Shown: positions 1 through 9,900 of the stretch, in pieces
Numbering within the stretch: the first letter of the stretch is position 1
Layout of the letters: every line of letters starts with the position of its first letter
Origin: GCA-003244245 sp963822695
GTDB taxonomy: Bacteria; Actinomycetota; Actinomycetes; Mycobacteriales; Pseudonocardiaceae
Assembly (NCBI GenBank): GCA_963822695.1
Contig: CAWGJH010000026.1
Coordinates: 62,001-126,000, forward strand
Direction of reading: 5' to 3'
Length of the DNA: 64,000 nt
Program-made: the position numbers and the translations under genes
The notes under the pieces: generated by a model
What the model saw: the letters and a program-made list of their open reading frames with translations, nothing else
What the model was told of the DNA's origin: nothing
The model's database searches: none

Positions 1-36
1 CAGGCAGCTCGAGCAAATGGCGGATTCGATGTCAGC

Positions 37-732
37 ATGCGGGTGGGTCAGGCATGGTTGGGTCCTGACGAACGGGAAGCCATGCAAGTAATCGGCCCGT
101 CCACCGGTAAGACGATCGCTGACGTGCCGGTCGCCACCGAAGAGGACGCGCAGTCGGCGCTAGAGGCCGCGCAGCGAGCCCAGCCCGCTTGGGCGGCACT
201 GACGCCACGCGAGCGCGCCGAGTACCTCCAACGGGTCGCCCAACTAGTGCGTGCCGACGCCGAGCGTCTGTCCCGGCTCATCTCGCACGAGGAGGGCAAA
301 CTCCTGCGCGAATCGCGCGTCGAGATCGAGGGCTGGATGGCAGCGTTCTTCAGGACAGTTCTCGTCGTCACCCGCAACGACATGGAGATCATGCAGGAGG
401 AGATCTTCGGGCCGGTGTCACCGATCATGGCGTTCGACGACCTCGAAGAGGCGCTCGACCTTGCCAACGACAACAAGTACGGACTGTCGGCCTATCTGTT
501 CTCCAATGACGCGAAGGCGGTGCAGCGCTTCGTGGAGGGGTGCAACTTCGGCGAGCTCTACATCAACAAGATCGGACCGGAGCAGCTGAACGGCTATCAC
601 ACTGGCTACCGTCTTAGCGGCATCCTCGGCGATGACGGCACTCACGGGCTCGAGAAGTACTCGCGCCGACGCACCACCTACACGAGCTGGCGTGAGGAGA
701 CCGCAGCGGACTTGATGCCGTTCGCCGTATGA
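37..732 (+). pseudogene. AldA-type aldehyde dehydrogenase with large internal deletion
   Basis: The first ~95 residues resemble the N-terminus of AldA-type (lactaldehyde/glycolaldehyde) NAD aldehyde dehydrogenases. From about residue 105 the sequence resumes with the C-terminal ~120 residues (MQEEIFGP, ANDNKYGLSAY, GELYINK, GTHGLEKYSRRR). Roughly 250-280 residues between them are absent, including the NAD-binding core and the catalytic Cys and Glu, so it cannot be an active dehydrogenase. The frame is kept across the junction near base 345-355. The frame is also open to the left window edge, so the true start may lie outside. Family full length is about 480-500 residues; this product is 231. 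A dehydrogenase feeding the following SDR pathway is only an inference. Confidence 0.8.
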
Positions 733-815
733 ACTAATGACAACGACATCACCACGATCGAGGGCAGGCTCTGAACACGACCGGAATGTGGTCGTCCTTA
801 CCGGAGGGGAGTCTC

Positions 816-1649
816 ATGGCAGCCAAGGTCTGGTTCATCACCGGCACGTCGCGGGGCTTCGGCCGCGAGTGGGCCATCGCGGCCCTGGAGCGCGGCGACA
901 AGGTGGCCGCGACTGCGCGCGACATGGCGTCGTTGCACGACCTAGCGGACAAATACGGCGACGCCGTAGTGCCGCTCGCCCTCGACGTCACTGACCGCCC
1001 AGCGGTGTTCGACACGGTCGCCCGAGCTCACGACCACTTCGGCAGGCTCGATGTGGTGGTCAACAACGCGGGATACGGCCAGTTCGGCATGATCGAGGAG
1101 CTAAGCGAGCAGGAGGCGCACGCCCAGATCGAGACGAACCTGTTCGGTGCGCTGTGGGTGACGCAGGCGTCGCTGCCGTTCCTGCGCGAGCAGGGTGGCG
1201 GCCATATCATCCAGGTGTCCTCGATCGGCGGCATCTCCGCCTTCCCGAACATCGGGATGTACCACGCCTCCAAATGGGCTCTTGAAGGGCTTAGCCAGGC
1301 ACTGGCCCAGGAGGTCGCCGCCTTCGGAATCAAGGTGACGCTGATCGAGCCGGCAGCCTACGACACCGACTGGGGCGGCTCGTCGGCCAGGCACGCGACG
1401 CCGCTACCAGCCTACGACCCGGTCCGGAAGCAGGCCGCCGAGCAGCGTGCCCGCCGGGTGGCCTCGCCCGGCAAGCCCGAAGCGACCAGGCAGGCCATCC
1501 TCCAGGTGGTCAACGCGGAGCGACCGCCGCTGCGCGTCTTTTTCGGAAAAGGGCCTCTCGGCATCGCCACGGCCGACTACGAGTCGCGGCTGGTGACCTG
1601 GCGCGAGTGGGAGCAGGTGTCCGTCTCGGCGCACGGCGAGGCCGGCTGA
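816..1649 (+). CDS. SDR family NAD(P)-dependent oxidoreductase
   Basis: A classical short-chain dehydrogenase/reductase of 277 residues: TGTSRGFG cofactor motif near the N-terminus, NNAG at about residue 83, Ser in SSIGG, and YHASK (Tyr-x3-Lys) near residue 148. I chose ATG 816 over the in-frame ATG 786 because GGAGGGG at 803-809 sits 6 bases upstream and the glycine motif then starts at the usual position. The C-terminal ~70 residues resemble the extended 'SDR family, retinol dehydrogenase-like' actinobacterial group. Substrate is not predictable. It follows the broken aldehyde dehydrogenase and precedes a truncated esterase. Confidence 0.9.
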   Translation: MAAKVWFITGTSRGFGREWAIAALERGDKVAATARDMASLHDLADKYGDAVVPLALDVTDRPAVFDTVARAHDHFGRLDVVVNNAGYGQFGMIEELSEQEAHAQIETNLFGALWVTQASLPFLREQGGGHIIQVSSIGGISAFPNIGMYHASKWALEGLSQALAQEVAAFGIKVTLIEPAAYDTDWGGSSARHATPLPAYDPVRKQAAEQRARRVASPGKPEATRQAILQVVNAERPPLRVFFGKGPLGIATADYESRLVTWREWEQVSVSAHGEAG

Positions 1650-1722
1650 GCACGGGCGCCGTGCACAACGTCGTCCTTCCGACGTCGCCGGGACTCGCTG
1701 AACCCACGAAGGAACCGATCGA

Positions 1723-2289
1723 ATGCCAGGACCTGAGCTGGAGCGTGCGCTCAAGGCGCAGGCCGACTTCAAGGTGGCGCTCGCGGGCGTCCAGGACCTC
1801 GAGGAGATGCGCAAGCTCGACGCCGCCGTCATCCCCACCTGGTCGGGGCCGCTGCCCAACGACGTCCAACGCGAGGAGCTCGACGCTGACGGCGTGCCCG
1901 CCGTCCGGCTGACCCCTCCTGGCGCGGTGCCCGGACGCGTGCTGATGTACCTGCACGGCGGAGGTTTCGTGCTCGGCAGCCCGGCGACGGTCACCACGCC
2001 GGTGGCGCGTGCGGCCCGCGTCGCGCACGCCCGCGCGTTCCTGCCCAAGTACCGCCTGGCCCCCGAGCACCTGTATCCCGCGATGGTCGAGGACGCCGTC
2101 ACGGCGTACCTCTGGCTCATCGAAGACGGCACGCCGCCGGAGGGCATCATCATCGCCGGCGAGTCGGCCGGCGGCGGTCTTGTCTGTGCCAGCATCATCG
2201 AGATCACCAGTCCGCCTGGACACGGGACTCACATCGTCGTCCAGTTTCCCCTGAAGCTCGACCTGACCGTCGACAGCCCTCTAGCCTAG
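1723..2289 (+). pseudogene. HSL-type alpha/beta hydrolase, C-terminally truncated
   Basis: The N-terminal part of a hormone-sensitive-lipase family esterase: HGGGF oxyanion motif (about residue 78), YRLAPEH, and nucleophile motif GESAGGG (about residue 148). Homology stops about 10 residues after the nucleophile and the last ~25 residues are unrelated, so the catalytic Asp and His (normally 100-150 residues further on) are missing. AAGGAA lies 7 bases before the ATG. The 3' end abuts the FUSC gene on the opposite strand (stop codons overlap at 2286-2289), which suggests a deletion removed the esterase 3' half and joined the two loci. Confidence 0.8.
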
Positions 2290-4568
2290 GCAGTCGCTGG
2301 CAGGTTCTGTGGCTGCATCGCCTCGCCAGCGTGGCCGAGGTCGGTCGCGAACTTGACGACCACCTGGTCGATCCGGCGCAGCAGCCGGGCCGCGCCGAGC
2401 AGGGCAGCGCGGCGGTCTGGGCCGGGGGTCTGGGCGGCGTAGGCCTCCGCGGCGTCGATGAGGTCCTCCGCGGAGGAGATTTGTCCGGTCTGGCGGCCCT
2501 GCAGCATCTGGCGCAGCGCGTTGAGGTTGGTCCGGACACAGGCGGTGGCGGGTTGCAGTGTCGGCGCCCATCCTGGCTCGCGGACGTGGTCGGCAAGCTG
2601 GGCCAGGCTACGGGCGTAGTGCTCGACGGCGGTCAGCACCCGTAGCGTGCGCTGGTAGCTGGACCGCCCGCGTCGCCACGGCAGCGGGCTGTCTAGCGGT
2701 TTGCTCCGCTCGCGCAGCGTGCTTAACGCCTTGTGCAGATCCTGGGTGAGCATCCCCGACGGGCTGGCTGGCTCCCGGCCAAGGATCCGCTCGACGGACG
2801 CGACCAGCACCGCGTCGGCCGCGTCCACCATGCCGTCGAGAGCTTCGCCGAATGCCTCCCAGGTCCGTTTCGGCAATACCAGGTAGGCGGCGAGCATGCC
2901 CATCGCCGCGCCGACGGCGGTCTCCTCGATCCTCAGCACCAGCGTCTGCACGCTGAATTGCCCGATCAGCCCGTAGAGCACAGCCAGCACCGCGGTGATC
3001 CACAGCGCTAGCATCGTCTGGGAGATCCGGACCAGGTACAGCGCGAGGAACGCGCAGCCGAACATCACCAGCAGGCCCAGCAACTCGTGGCCGCTGACCA
3101 GGACGGCCAGGCTCATGCCAACCAGCACGCCACCGATGGTCCCGACGATGCGCTGCCAGCCGCGGCTGAGCACGTCACCGCGGCTGTTGGTGCCGGCGAA
3201 CACGACGAACGCGGTCAGCACCGCCCAGTACCAGCGCGCCGGCGAAACCAGCTCGCCAACCACGATCGCCAGGCTGGTCGCGATGCCGACCTGGATGGCC
3301 TGGCGGGTGCTCAGTGGCAGGCCCTGAGGCTCATCAACATCAGTTTTGGTGACCGAGTCCTCATCGGCATCGGAATCCCCTGGCCGGTCCGGGCCGCCGG
3401 GCTGGTCCATGGGAACGGCCCCGCCGTCGGGCCGGTCCCTGGGTGGGCGAGCTGCCGAGTCGTCTCTCATCGGGACCGGCCCATCCGCGCGCCGGGCCGC
3501 CTGCAGTGCATCCGCCAGCCGGATCACCGCGAAGGCCACCCGCTGAGTGCGGTCCCGGCGTCCCTGGGTCTCGGCGGCCAACGCGGAGACGCTGCGCCGT
3601 GCCCCCTCGAGCAGCGCGTCAACCATCGCCGGCGGGGTACCGGTGGCCGAGGCCACTCCGAGGCCGCGCAGCCCCGCCAGCAGCGCGCTCCGGCTGCCAT
3701 CATTCAGCGGCGCCTCGCGCTGTGCCAGCCGCTCGGTTGCGACGGCGAGGCGCTCGGCGGCTAGTTCGGCGTCGAGGATGCCCAGAGTGAAGGCCTCCCC
3801 GTCCCCGTCCCCGTCGCGAGCATCCCGGCCCTCGAAGGCGTCTCGGTGGTGAGCACCGCGCTGCTCCACGCCTTCGGCCAGGAGCAGCGCGGCGTCGTTG
3901 AGCCGGGTGCGGCGGTGCCGGAGGTCGCGCAGCTGATCCTCAACTGCTCCCGGCACGGCCGCCAGCAGGTCCGCAACCGCCTCGACGAGCGCGTGCAGGC
4001 GGGCGCGAAACGCGCGGACAAGCCGGTCGAGGGTCCGCTCCGGCCGCTCGGCGAACGCCCAGCCCCGCAGCAGCAGCGTTGCACCGACGCCAGTTGCGGC
4101 TGCTAGCAGTAACCAGGGCAGCTGCGCCACCGTGACATGCAGGTACTGGGTGAGGAAGAGCGGCATGAACGCGGCCATGCCCAGCGCGAAGCCGCGCGGG
4201 CCGAAGCGGCGGATGTAAACCGCGACCATCGTCACCGCGACAAACACGACGTCGCCGAGGACTCGGTGCGACGCCAGCAGCGTCCCGGCCACGATCGAGA
4301 CCACGGCCGGGCCGAGCATGAGCAGCGTCGTTACGCGCAGTCGTGGCACGTCGGGCTCGTTCACCGCGAGGTTGCTGATCATCGCTAACACCGCAGCGAA
4401 CAACACCACGGTCACCGGCTGCCCGCTCAGCGCCCGCACACCAGACATCACAACGGCCGCGAGCACCATCGACGCCGTCCCGATCCCGGCCAGCCGCAGC
4501 CGTACCAGGCCGGGATCGGCTCCGGTTAGCATGGTGCGCAGTTCCGCTAGTGCCCTGCGCCGCCGCAC
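2286..4568 (-). CDS. FUSC family integral membrane protein
   Basis: A large membrane protein of the fusaric-acid-resistance (FUSC/YccS-like, aromatic acid exporter) type, about 760 residues. It has the duplicated layout of the family: an N-terminal hydrophobic block of several helices (about residues 20-170), a long charged cytoplasmic segment with an acidic low-complexity stretch, a second helical block (about residues 440-590), then a helical C-terminal domain. Start is uncertain: GTG 4568 or ATG 4532 are plausible, neither with a strong Shine-Dalgarno. The frame stays open to 4808, overlapping the cydB reading frame. Role as a proton-driven exporter is from the family; the substrate is unknown. 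Confidence 0.8.
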   Translation of the reverse strand: MRRRRALAELRTMLTGADPGLVRLRLAGIGTASMVLAAVVMSGVRALSGQPVTVVLFAAVLAMISNLAVNEPDVPRLRVTTLLMLGPAVVSIVAGTLLASHRVLGDVVFVAVTMVAVYIRRFGPRGFALGMAAFMPLFLTQYLHVTVAQLPWLLLAAATGVGATLLLRGWAFAERPERTLDRLVRAFRARLHALVEAVADLLAAVPGAVEDQLRDLRHRRTRLNDAALLLAEGVEQRGAHHRDAFEGRDARDGDGDGEAFTLGILDAELAAERLAVATERLAQREAPLNDGSRSALLAGLRGLGVASATGTPPAMVDALLEGARRSVSALAAETQGRRDRTQRVAFAVIRLADALQAARRADGPVPMRDDSAARPPRDRPDGGAVPMDQPGGPDRPGDSDADEDSVTKTDVDEPQGLPLSTRQAIQVGIATSLAIVVGELVSPARWYWAVLTAFVVFAGTNSRGDVLSRGWQRIVGTIGGVLVGMSLAVLVSGHELLGLLVMFGCAFLALYLVRISQTMLALWITAVLAVLYGLIGQFSVQTLVLRIEETAVGAAMGMLAAYLVLPKRTWEAFGEALDGMVDAADAVLVASVERILGREPASPSGMLTQDLHKALSTLRERSKPLDSPLPWRRGRSSYQRTLRVLTAVEHYARSLAQLADHVREPGWAPTLQPATACVRTNLNALRQMLQGRQTGQISSAEDLIDAAEAYAAQTPGPDRRAALLGAARLLRRIDQVVVKFATDLGHAGEAMQPQNLPATA

Positions 4569-5697
4569 CGCCACAGTCTCGCACGCCGAGAACGGGCCGA
4601 GTGATCTCCAGCTTCGATGTTGAAAATGGTCGTCCACGGGCAGTGCGGTCACTGCCCGCGATATGACTCGACGAATAGCCGACAGGTATTGGTCGGCGGC
4701 ATCCGGATCCAGACCCGAATGGCGCGTCGGGGGTGACTGCCGGGTCGAGGCGGCCCTGGAGGAAAAGGCGGAATAGCAGGACCAGCAAGGGAACCAGCAC
4801 GATCGCACCGCCTGCGACGGTGATGATGATGGCGAGCAGTGTCAAGCGGCCGGCGGCGGCCTGATCGATCGTGAGTCCGGGGAGGAAGCGGGGCTTTTGC
4901 GCCAGTGCCCAACCCGTGACGATCGCCGCGACGGCGAGAGCTGCCGAGCCGCGGGCCAGGCCGAAGTGGTTGCGCCATACGAGCAACAGGGTCATGAGTC
5001 CTGCTGCGGCGGAAATGCCGATCATCGCGGCGCCGCCGCCGCTGGTCAGGCCGTTGAAGATCGGTGGGGCGTCGTGGCGGACGACGAGCAGGCCGGCGAG
5101 CGCGAGCGTGCCTGCGCACAGGCCCGACCCGAGGGCGCGGAAGTCGACCTCCAAGGTCCGCGCGCCGAGCCAGTGCACGTCGGCGGCGAGGTAGCCACCG
5201 GTGGCGACGGCCAGCGCGCCGATGAGCACCGAGGTGGGGTTCAGCCAACTGGTGATGGGGTCGCCGGTGGCGTTGCCGACGGGGACGCGGCCGGAGGCGA
5301 TCCCACCGACGACCGTGCCCAGCGCGAACGGGGTCAGGATCGAGGACAGCGCGAACATGTTTTCGATCGTGCGCTGGCCGCGGGTCCGGTCGAGTTGGCC
5401 ACGCAGCGCGTAGGAGGCCCCGCGGAGAATGATCCCGACCGCGGCGATGAACAACGGCACCGCGAACGTCGAAGTGATCGAACCGAAGGCGAGAGGGTAG
5501 GCGGTCCAGCACACCACGAGCACGAAGATGAGCCAGACGTGATTGGCCTCCCAGACCGGCCCCATCGCATGCCGTGCGTGATCCCGGGGTGCCGCCCGGC
5601 CGGCTCGTCCGGGGCCGGCCAGCAGCGTCCAGAGACCGGCGCCGAAGTCCGCGCCGGCCAGGAGGGTGTAGGCGGCAAGACCCGCGATGATGAACAC
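3940..5697 (-). pseudogene. cydB: Cytochrome bd oxidase subunit II (CydB-like) lacking its own stop
   Basis: Residues 1 to about 320 (5697 to ~4735) are a clear CydB/CioB: GADFGAG and the signature GPVWEANHVWLIF, then multiple hydrophobic helices ending in LLFRLFLQGRLD, which is where the family normally ends. No stop follows. The frame reads on for about 265 codons inside the FUSC gene in another frame, which is a non-homologous tail. The only start is GTG 5697, with a stop a few codons upstream. No cydA precedes it; the upstream 240 bp carry no gene. The likely history is a deletion that fused the cydB 3' end to the FUSC 5' region. The core could still be translated, but the function is doubtful without CydA. 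Confidence 0.75.
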
Positions 5698-5939
5698 GAT
5701 CGGGATCAGCCATCCCGGTCAACCTCGCGTGGCACGCGACTAAAGCGGCGCAGCAAGCCACGCGACCCCGCTGGCCAGGCCGAGGTGACAGCGTGCCGGA
5801 CCGGTACGGACTGGTCCGCCTGAGCGGAATTGTCGTCGCACCCAGGGCGAACAAGCCCTGGCGGGAAAGACCGAATGCTGGCGGTGAACGGCGTCGGTAA
5901 GCCGTGTGCGGGAAACCGCAGAAACATAAGGCTACGGAC

Positions 5940-6197
5940 CTACCGCCAGTGGTTGTCATCGCGCCAGCTCCCGACCCTCCTATCACCAGGCCGGGGCCGC
6001 CGGCGACGCAATCCGTTCACGTAGGTCTGACCGAACGTGCGGCACCACGTCCGGATCGTCTCGTAGGTAACCACGACACCACGTGCGATCATCATCTCCT
6101 CGACCTCGCGGAGACTGAGCGGAAAGCGGTGATACAGCCACACACAGTGACTGATGATCTCCACCGGGTAGCGATAGCCCTTGTACAACAGCGTCAC
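5940..6197 (-). pseudogene. IS6-family transposase, N-terminal fragment
   Basis: Reads as the N-terminus of an IS6-family transposase: YKGYRYPVEIISH, LYHRFPLSLREVEEMM and YETIRTWC, the zinc/HTH region that precedes the DDE domain. It stops about 70 residues in, and the DDE catalytic domain is missing. GTG 6197 is the likely original start. A second, shorter remnant of the same family lies at 48132. I found no convincing terminal inverted repeat beside this copy. Confidence 0.8.
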
Positions 6198-6540
6198 CCG
6201 CACCGCTGGGCCCGCCCAGGCCGGGCGACGTGCCGCCGACACGTGGACGATCACCGATACCACCCAGGACCACGTCACCAAGCCCACCACCACTGATCAG
6301 CGGGACCGCGAGATCACCGGCGCAGCCCCCGATACCGACGCCGACACCACCGCTGACGCGAGTCCCGAGGAAATCGAGGCCCGCGACCCCGGCGCGGCGG
6401 AGCAACCCACTACATCAGCCACGCCAACGGGCGCCGACGCGACTGTGCCCGACGACAAAACGGCACCGGGGCAGTACGAATTCCTGTGCGCCACCGAGAA
6501 AGGACGTTGCCATGTGCGCCGTCACACCACACCCGAACTG
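6198..6540. other. No identifiable gene
   Basis: An acidic frame runs on the plus strand through this interval, rich in Thr, Asp and Ala, but I recognise no domain and no good ribosome site. A 26-codon frame beginning at ATG 6512 follows GAAAGGA and is rich in His, Cys and Pro; it is noted only because of its ribosome-site-like leader. Confidence 0.4.
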
Positions 6541-6891
6541 TCACCACGATCGACACCCCCCACCCACACCGGCCTGGGTGATCAACTGGTGAGCCCCCGC
6601 CCGCGTAGTCGTCTCCGGAGTAGCGGTAGGGCTGGCTGGGGCTGGGGTGAGCTGGATCTTCACCACTTGGCCGAAATCAGGGGCGTCGATCATCAGTCCG
6701 GCACCGAGGTAGAGGAGACAGAGACTGACGTGGTGGATGTGCGCGGGGGTGCCCGTGGAACACGAGGTCCCCGGGTAGCGGGGGCTGTGCATCGGGACGC
6801 GGGGTCCGCTGCGGAATTGGGCGTCGACGCTGCGGGGCAGCGTGATCTCGGCTGCGGTGTAGACTGCGGTGGTCAGTCCGCTGCAAGAGCA
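6541..6891 (-). pseudogene. NlpC/P60 endopeptidase, C-terminal catalytic fragment
   Basis: Reads as the catalytic part of an NlpC/P60 cell-wall peptidase: CSGLTTAVY (active Cys), then LPR and QFRSGPRVP, IHHV (active His) and LGAGLMIDAPDFGQVVK. Between the Cys and the His the expected PGDLVF appears only in a neighbouring frame (about 6745-6780), so two compensating indels have scrambled a short stretch. The N-terminal half and any signal peptide are missing. It lies between the IS6 remnant and the stop of the carboxylic acid reductase. Confidence 0.65.
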
Positions 6892-6959
6892 GCTGTAGCG
6901 CCGCCCTCGTCGAGGGGCGGCGGTGGCGGTGGGCCTGGGTGATGGTGGGCGGTGTCCGC

Positions 6960-9900
6960 TTAGAGCAGGCCGAGGTGCTGCAGGTCGGTGACGTACTTGT
7001 CGATCAGTGGCGCCGAGAGATGGGGAATGTCTTTTTCGGCGCCGATTTTGGCCGCGCGTACTGCGGCGTGGAACACCTCTGTTGGGGCGGGGGCGCCTCG
7101 GAGTGGCTTCTCGGGCTTCTGGTAGGCGTTGAGCAGGGGGAGAACCGTTTGCTGTCGCTGCTTCTCCGGTAGAGCCCTCAGCGTGGTTTCGAAGCGTGCG
7201 AGCCAGTCTTTATAGTCGTCGATCCGCTGGATCTTGTGACCGGCGTCGGTGAGCCAGTTGACGAACGTGTCCAGCGAGACGCCGTCGTCGTAGGGGTTGA
7301 TGACGTCGAAGGAGCGGAACCCTTCGGTGGCCTGCTCGCCAAGTGTGGTGATCGATTCGGCGACGAAGTCGGCGGGCAGTCCGTCGTAGTGTGCCCTCGA
7401 TCGGTTTTCTTGAGCGTCGGTCTCGTAGAAGGAGCGCGGTGCGATGCCTGTCGCGAGAAGGCTGAATATCAGCCGGGTGAACGCGTCGGGCACATTCAGC
7501 TGCCCGATGTATCGGGTGTGGGCAAGGATCATGTCGGAGCGAAACACTGCGACCGGCAGGCCGCATAGGTCGTGTGCTTCTCGCAGCAGCACCTCGCCGG
7601 CCCATTTGCTGTTCGCGTAGCCGTTGGCGTATGTCTCGTCAATCGGACGGACTGGGCTGATAGCGCGAATATCGCCGTCCTCCTGGAAGTCGACGGGGCC
7701 GATGGACATGGCCACGGCCACGGTCGAGAGGTAGGTGATCGGCTTGATCCGGGTGGTGATCGCCAGGTGGATCAGCTCGGCGGTACCGGCGACATTGGGA
7801 CCGAAGAGTTGGCCGTAGGGGAGAACGTGGTTGACTAGGGCGGCTGGGTGGAGGATGAGGTCCACGTTCTGGGCCAGCCGGTCCCAGGTCACCTCGTCCA
7901 GGCCGAGGTTGGGCTGACCGATGTCGCCGGAGAGGACCTCGAGGTGATCGGCGGCCAGCTCGTGGAAATGCTGCAGTAGCTCTGGGTCGCCGCTGTCGAA
8001 GACCCCCTCGAGCCGTGTCCTGGCCGTGGCCGCGTCGCCTCCCCGGACGACGCAGATCAGTCTGCCGCCGGTCTGCGACAGCCGTTCCAACCATTCGAGG
8101 CACAGGAAGCGCCCGAGGTAACCGTTCGCGCCTGTGAGCAGGACGGTATGCGGCTGACCGGCGGTGTGGGGGAGCGTTTTAGCGTCGGCCAACGTCTTAA
8201 CGTCGATGAACTTGTCCAGCGTGAGATCGCTGGCGTGGAGTTCTGCGGTGCCTTGCCCGTGCACCGTCGCGAACGTGGGGCGCTTCGCACCAGACCCGCG
8301 CTCGGCCTCGATGTATTCCGCAAGCTGTCCCAGGTTGGTCGCTGGACCGATGATGTCCCCCACCGGCACCTCGACTCCGAAGATCTCGTGCAACAGGTTG
8401 GAGAAGGTCAGCGCGGACAGGGAGTCGCCGCCGAGATCGGTGAAGTGCGCGTCCGGGTTGAGGTCGGCGCTCGCGGGTCCCAGGAGCGCCCGCGCGGCGC
8501 GGGTCAGGGTGTCGATCACCGGTTGGTCCGCAGCCGTCTCGCGCAGTGTGCGTAGCTCGTCGACCTGGGCGGCGGCGAGATCGGCGTACAACTGCTCAAG
8601 CCGCTCGCCGTAGTGTTCCTTGAGCTTGGGTCGCAGCAGCTTGCCGACCCCGGAAAGCAAACCGTTGGCGGCGCTGAACGGTTCGGACTCGATCAGAAAG
8701 TCGAGTGGCACCTCGTACGACTGCAGCTCGGCGAGTTTTGCTGTTTGCTGGAGCGACTCGCTGAGCGCGGTCCTGAGTGCGCCGGCATCGTCGGCGAACT
8801 TCTTCAGGGCGTCCTGGGTGGGGACGATGACCGCCAGCAGGGAGGGACGTTCGCTGTTGCCATAGACGAAGATCTGCCGGATCAGCGGAGCGCTGGCGAA
8901 CACGGCCTCCAGCCGCGCGACAGCCACGAACTCGCCCTGCGCCAGCTTCACTACGTTATTGCGCCGGTCGACGTAGACAAGCTGATCCGGTTCGATCTCG
9001 GCCATGACATCACCGGTGCGGTAGTAGCCGTCGGCGTCGAAGACCTCAGCGGTGACGTCGGGGCGTTTGTAGTATCCCGGTGTGGCGGTGTCCGACTTCA
9101 CCAGGAGTTCACCCCTCGGATAAGGCTTGTCAGTCAGGAAATAGCCGAGCTCGGGGACATCGATGAGCTTGTAGTCGATTACCGGCGGACGCGTCACCGT
9201 GCCGTCCCTGGCGACTACCCCGACCTCCGTCATGCCGTAGCCGTCAACTAAGTGCACGTCCAGGCATGACTTAAGGAACGCCTTCATGTCGCCGGCTAGT
9301 GGCGCGGTGCCGACAAACCCTCCAAGAACGCGTCCGCCGAGCACCTGCTCCCGCAGCTCCGCCGCCGCCTCCGCCTGGGCGACGGCAGGGTCGGCGCCTT
9401 CGGAGCGGCGTCGGTCCGCTGCACTCCGGTACCGCTGGAATAGCATATCGACCACTCTGGGCACGAGGCCCATCTCCGTAGGGCCTACGAGGGTCCAGTC
9501 CTCGAACAAGGTCGACAGATCGGTCTCGGGAACGAAATAGCTGATGCCGCCGGCGAGGAAGGACGAGGCCAAGGGAAACCGCCCGCCGAGGTGGTTCAGC
9601 GGCAGGAAGTTGACGTTGAACACGGGCGTCTCGGATTGCGACAAGACCGACATCGTCCACAGCCTGGAGACCATCCGCTCGGTGTACATGGCGCCCTTCG
9701 GGGCCCCGGTGCTCCCGGACGTGTAGAGGATCATCGCCAGCCGCTCTTCGGTACCGGCGGTGTATAAGGGTTCGGGCGGCAACACCCTACCGCGCTCGAC
9801 ATTCTCGTCCAGCGTGTCGATGAGCACCGGCATGCCCGCGTCCTGTACGCGCCTGCGCGCCAGCTCCAGATTCTCACGTTGGTCGTCAACCTCGGGCTGG

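Noticed and set aside
5870..5925. GCCGTGTGCGGGAAACCGCA string recalling group II intron domain V flanks
   Set aside because: Only about 40 bp, no reverse transcriptase or paired domain, and the second half of the expected stem is absent.
4649..5986. 445-codon minus-strand frame overlapping cydB
   Set aside because: His/Arg-rich out-of-frame reading of cydB; the cydB frame carries the family motifs.
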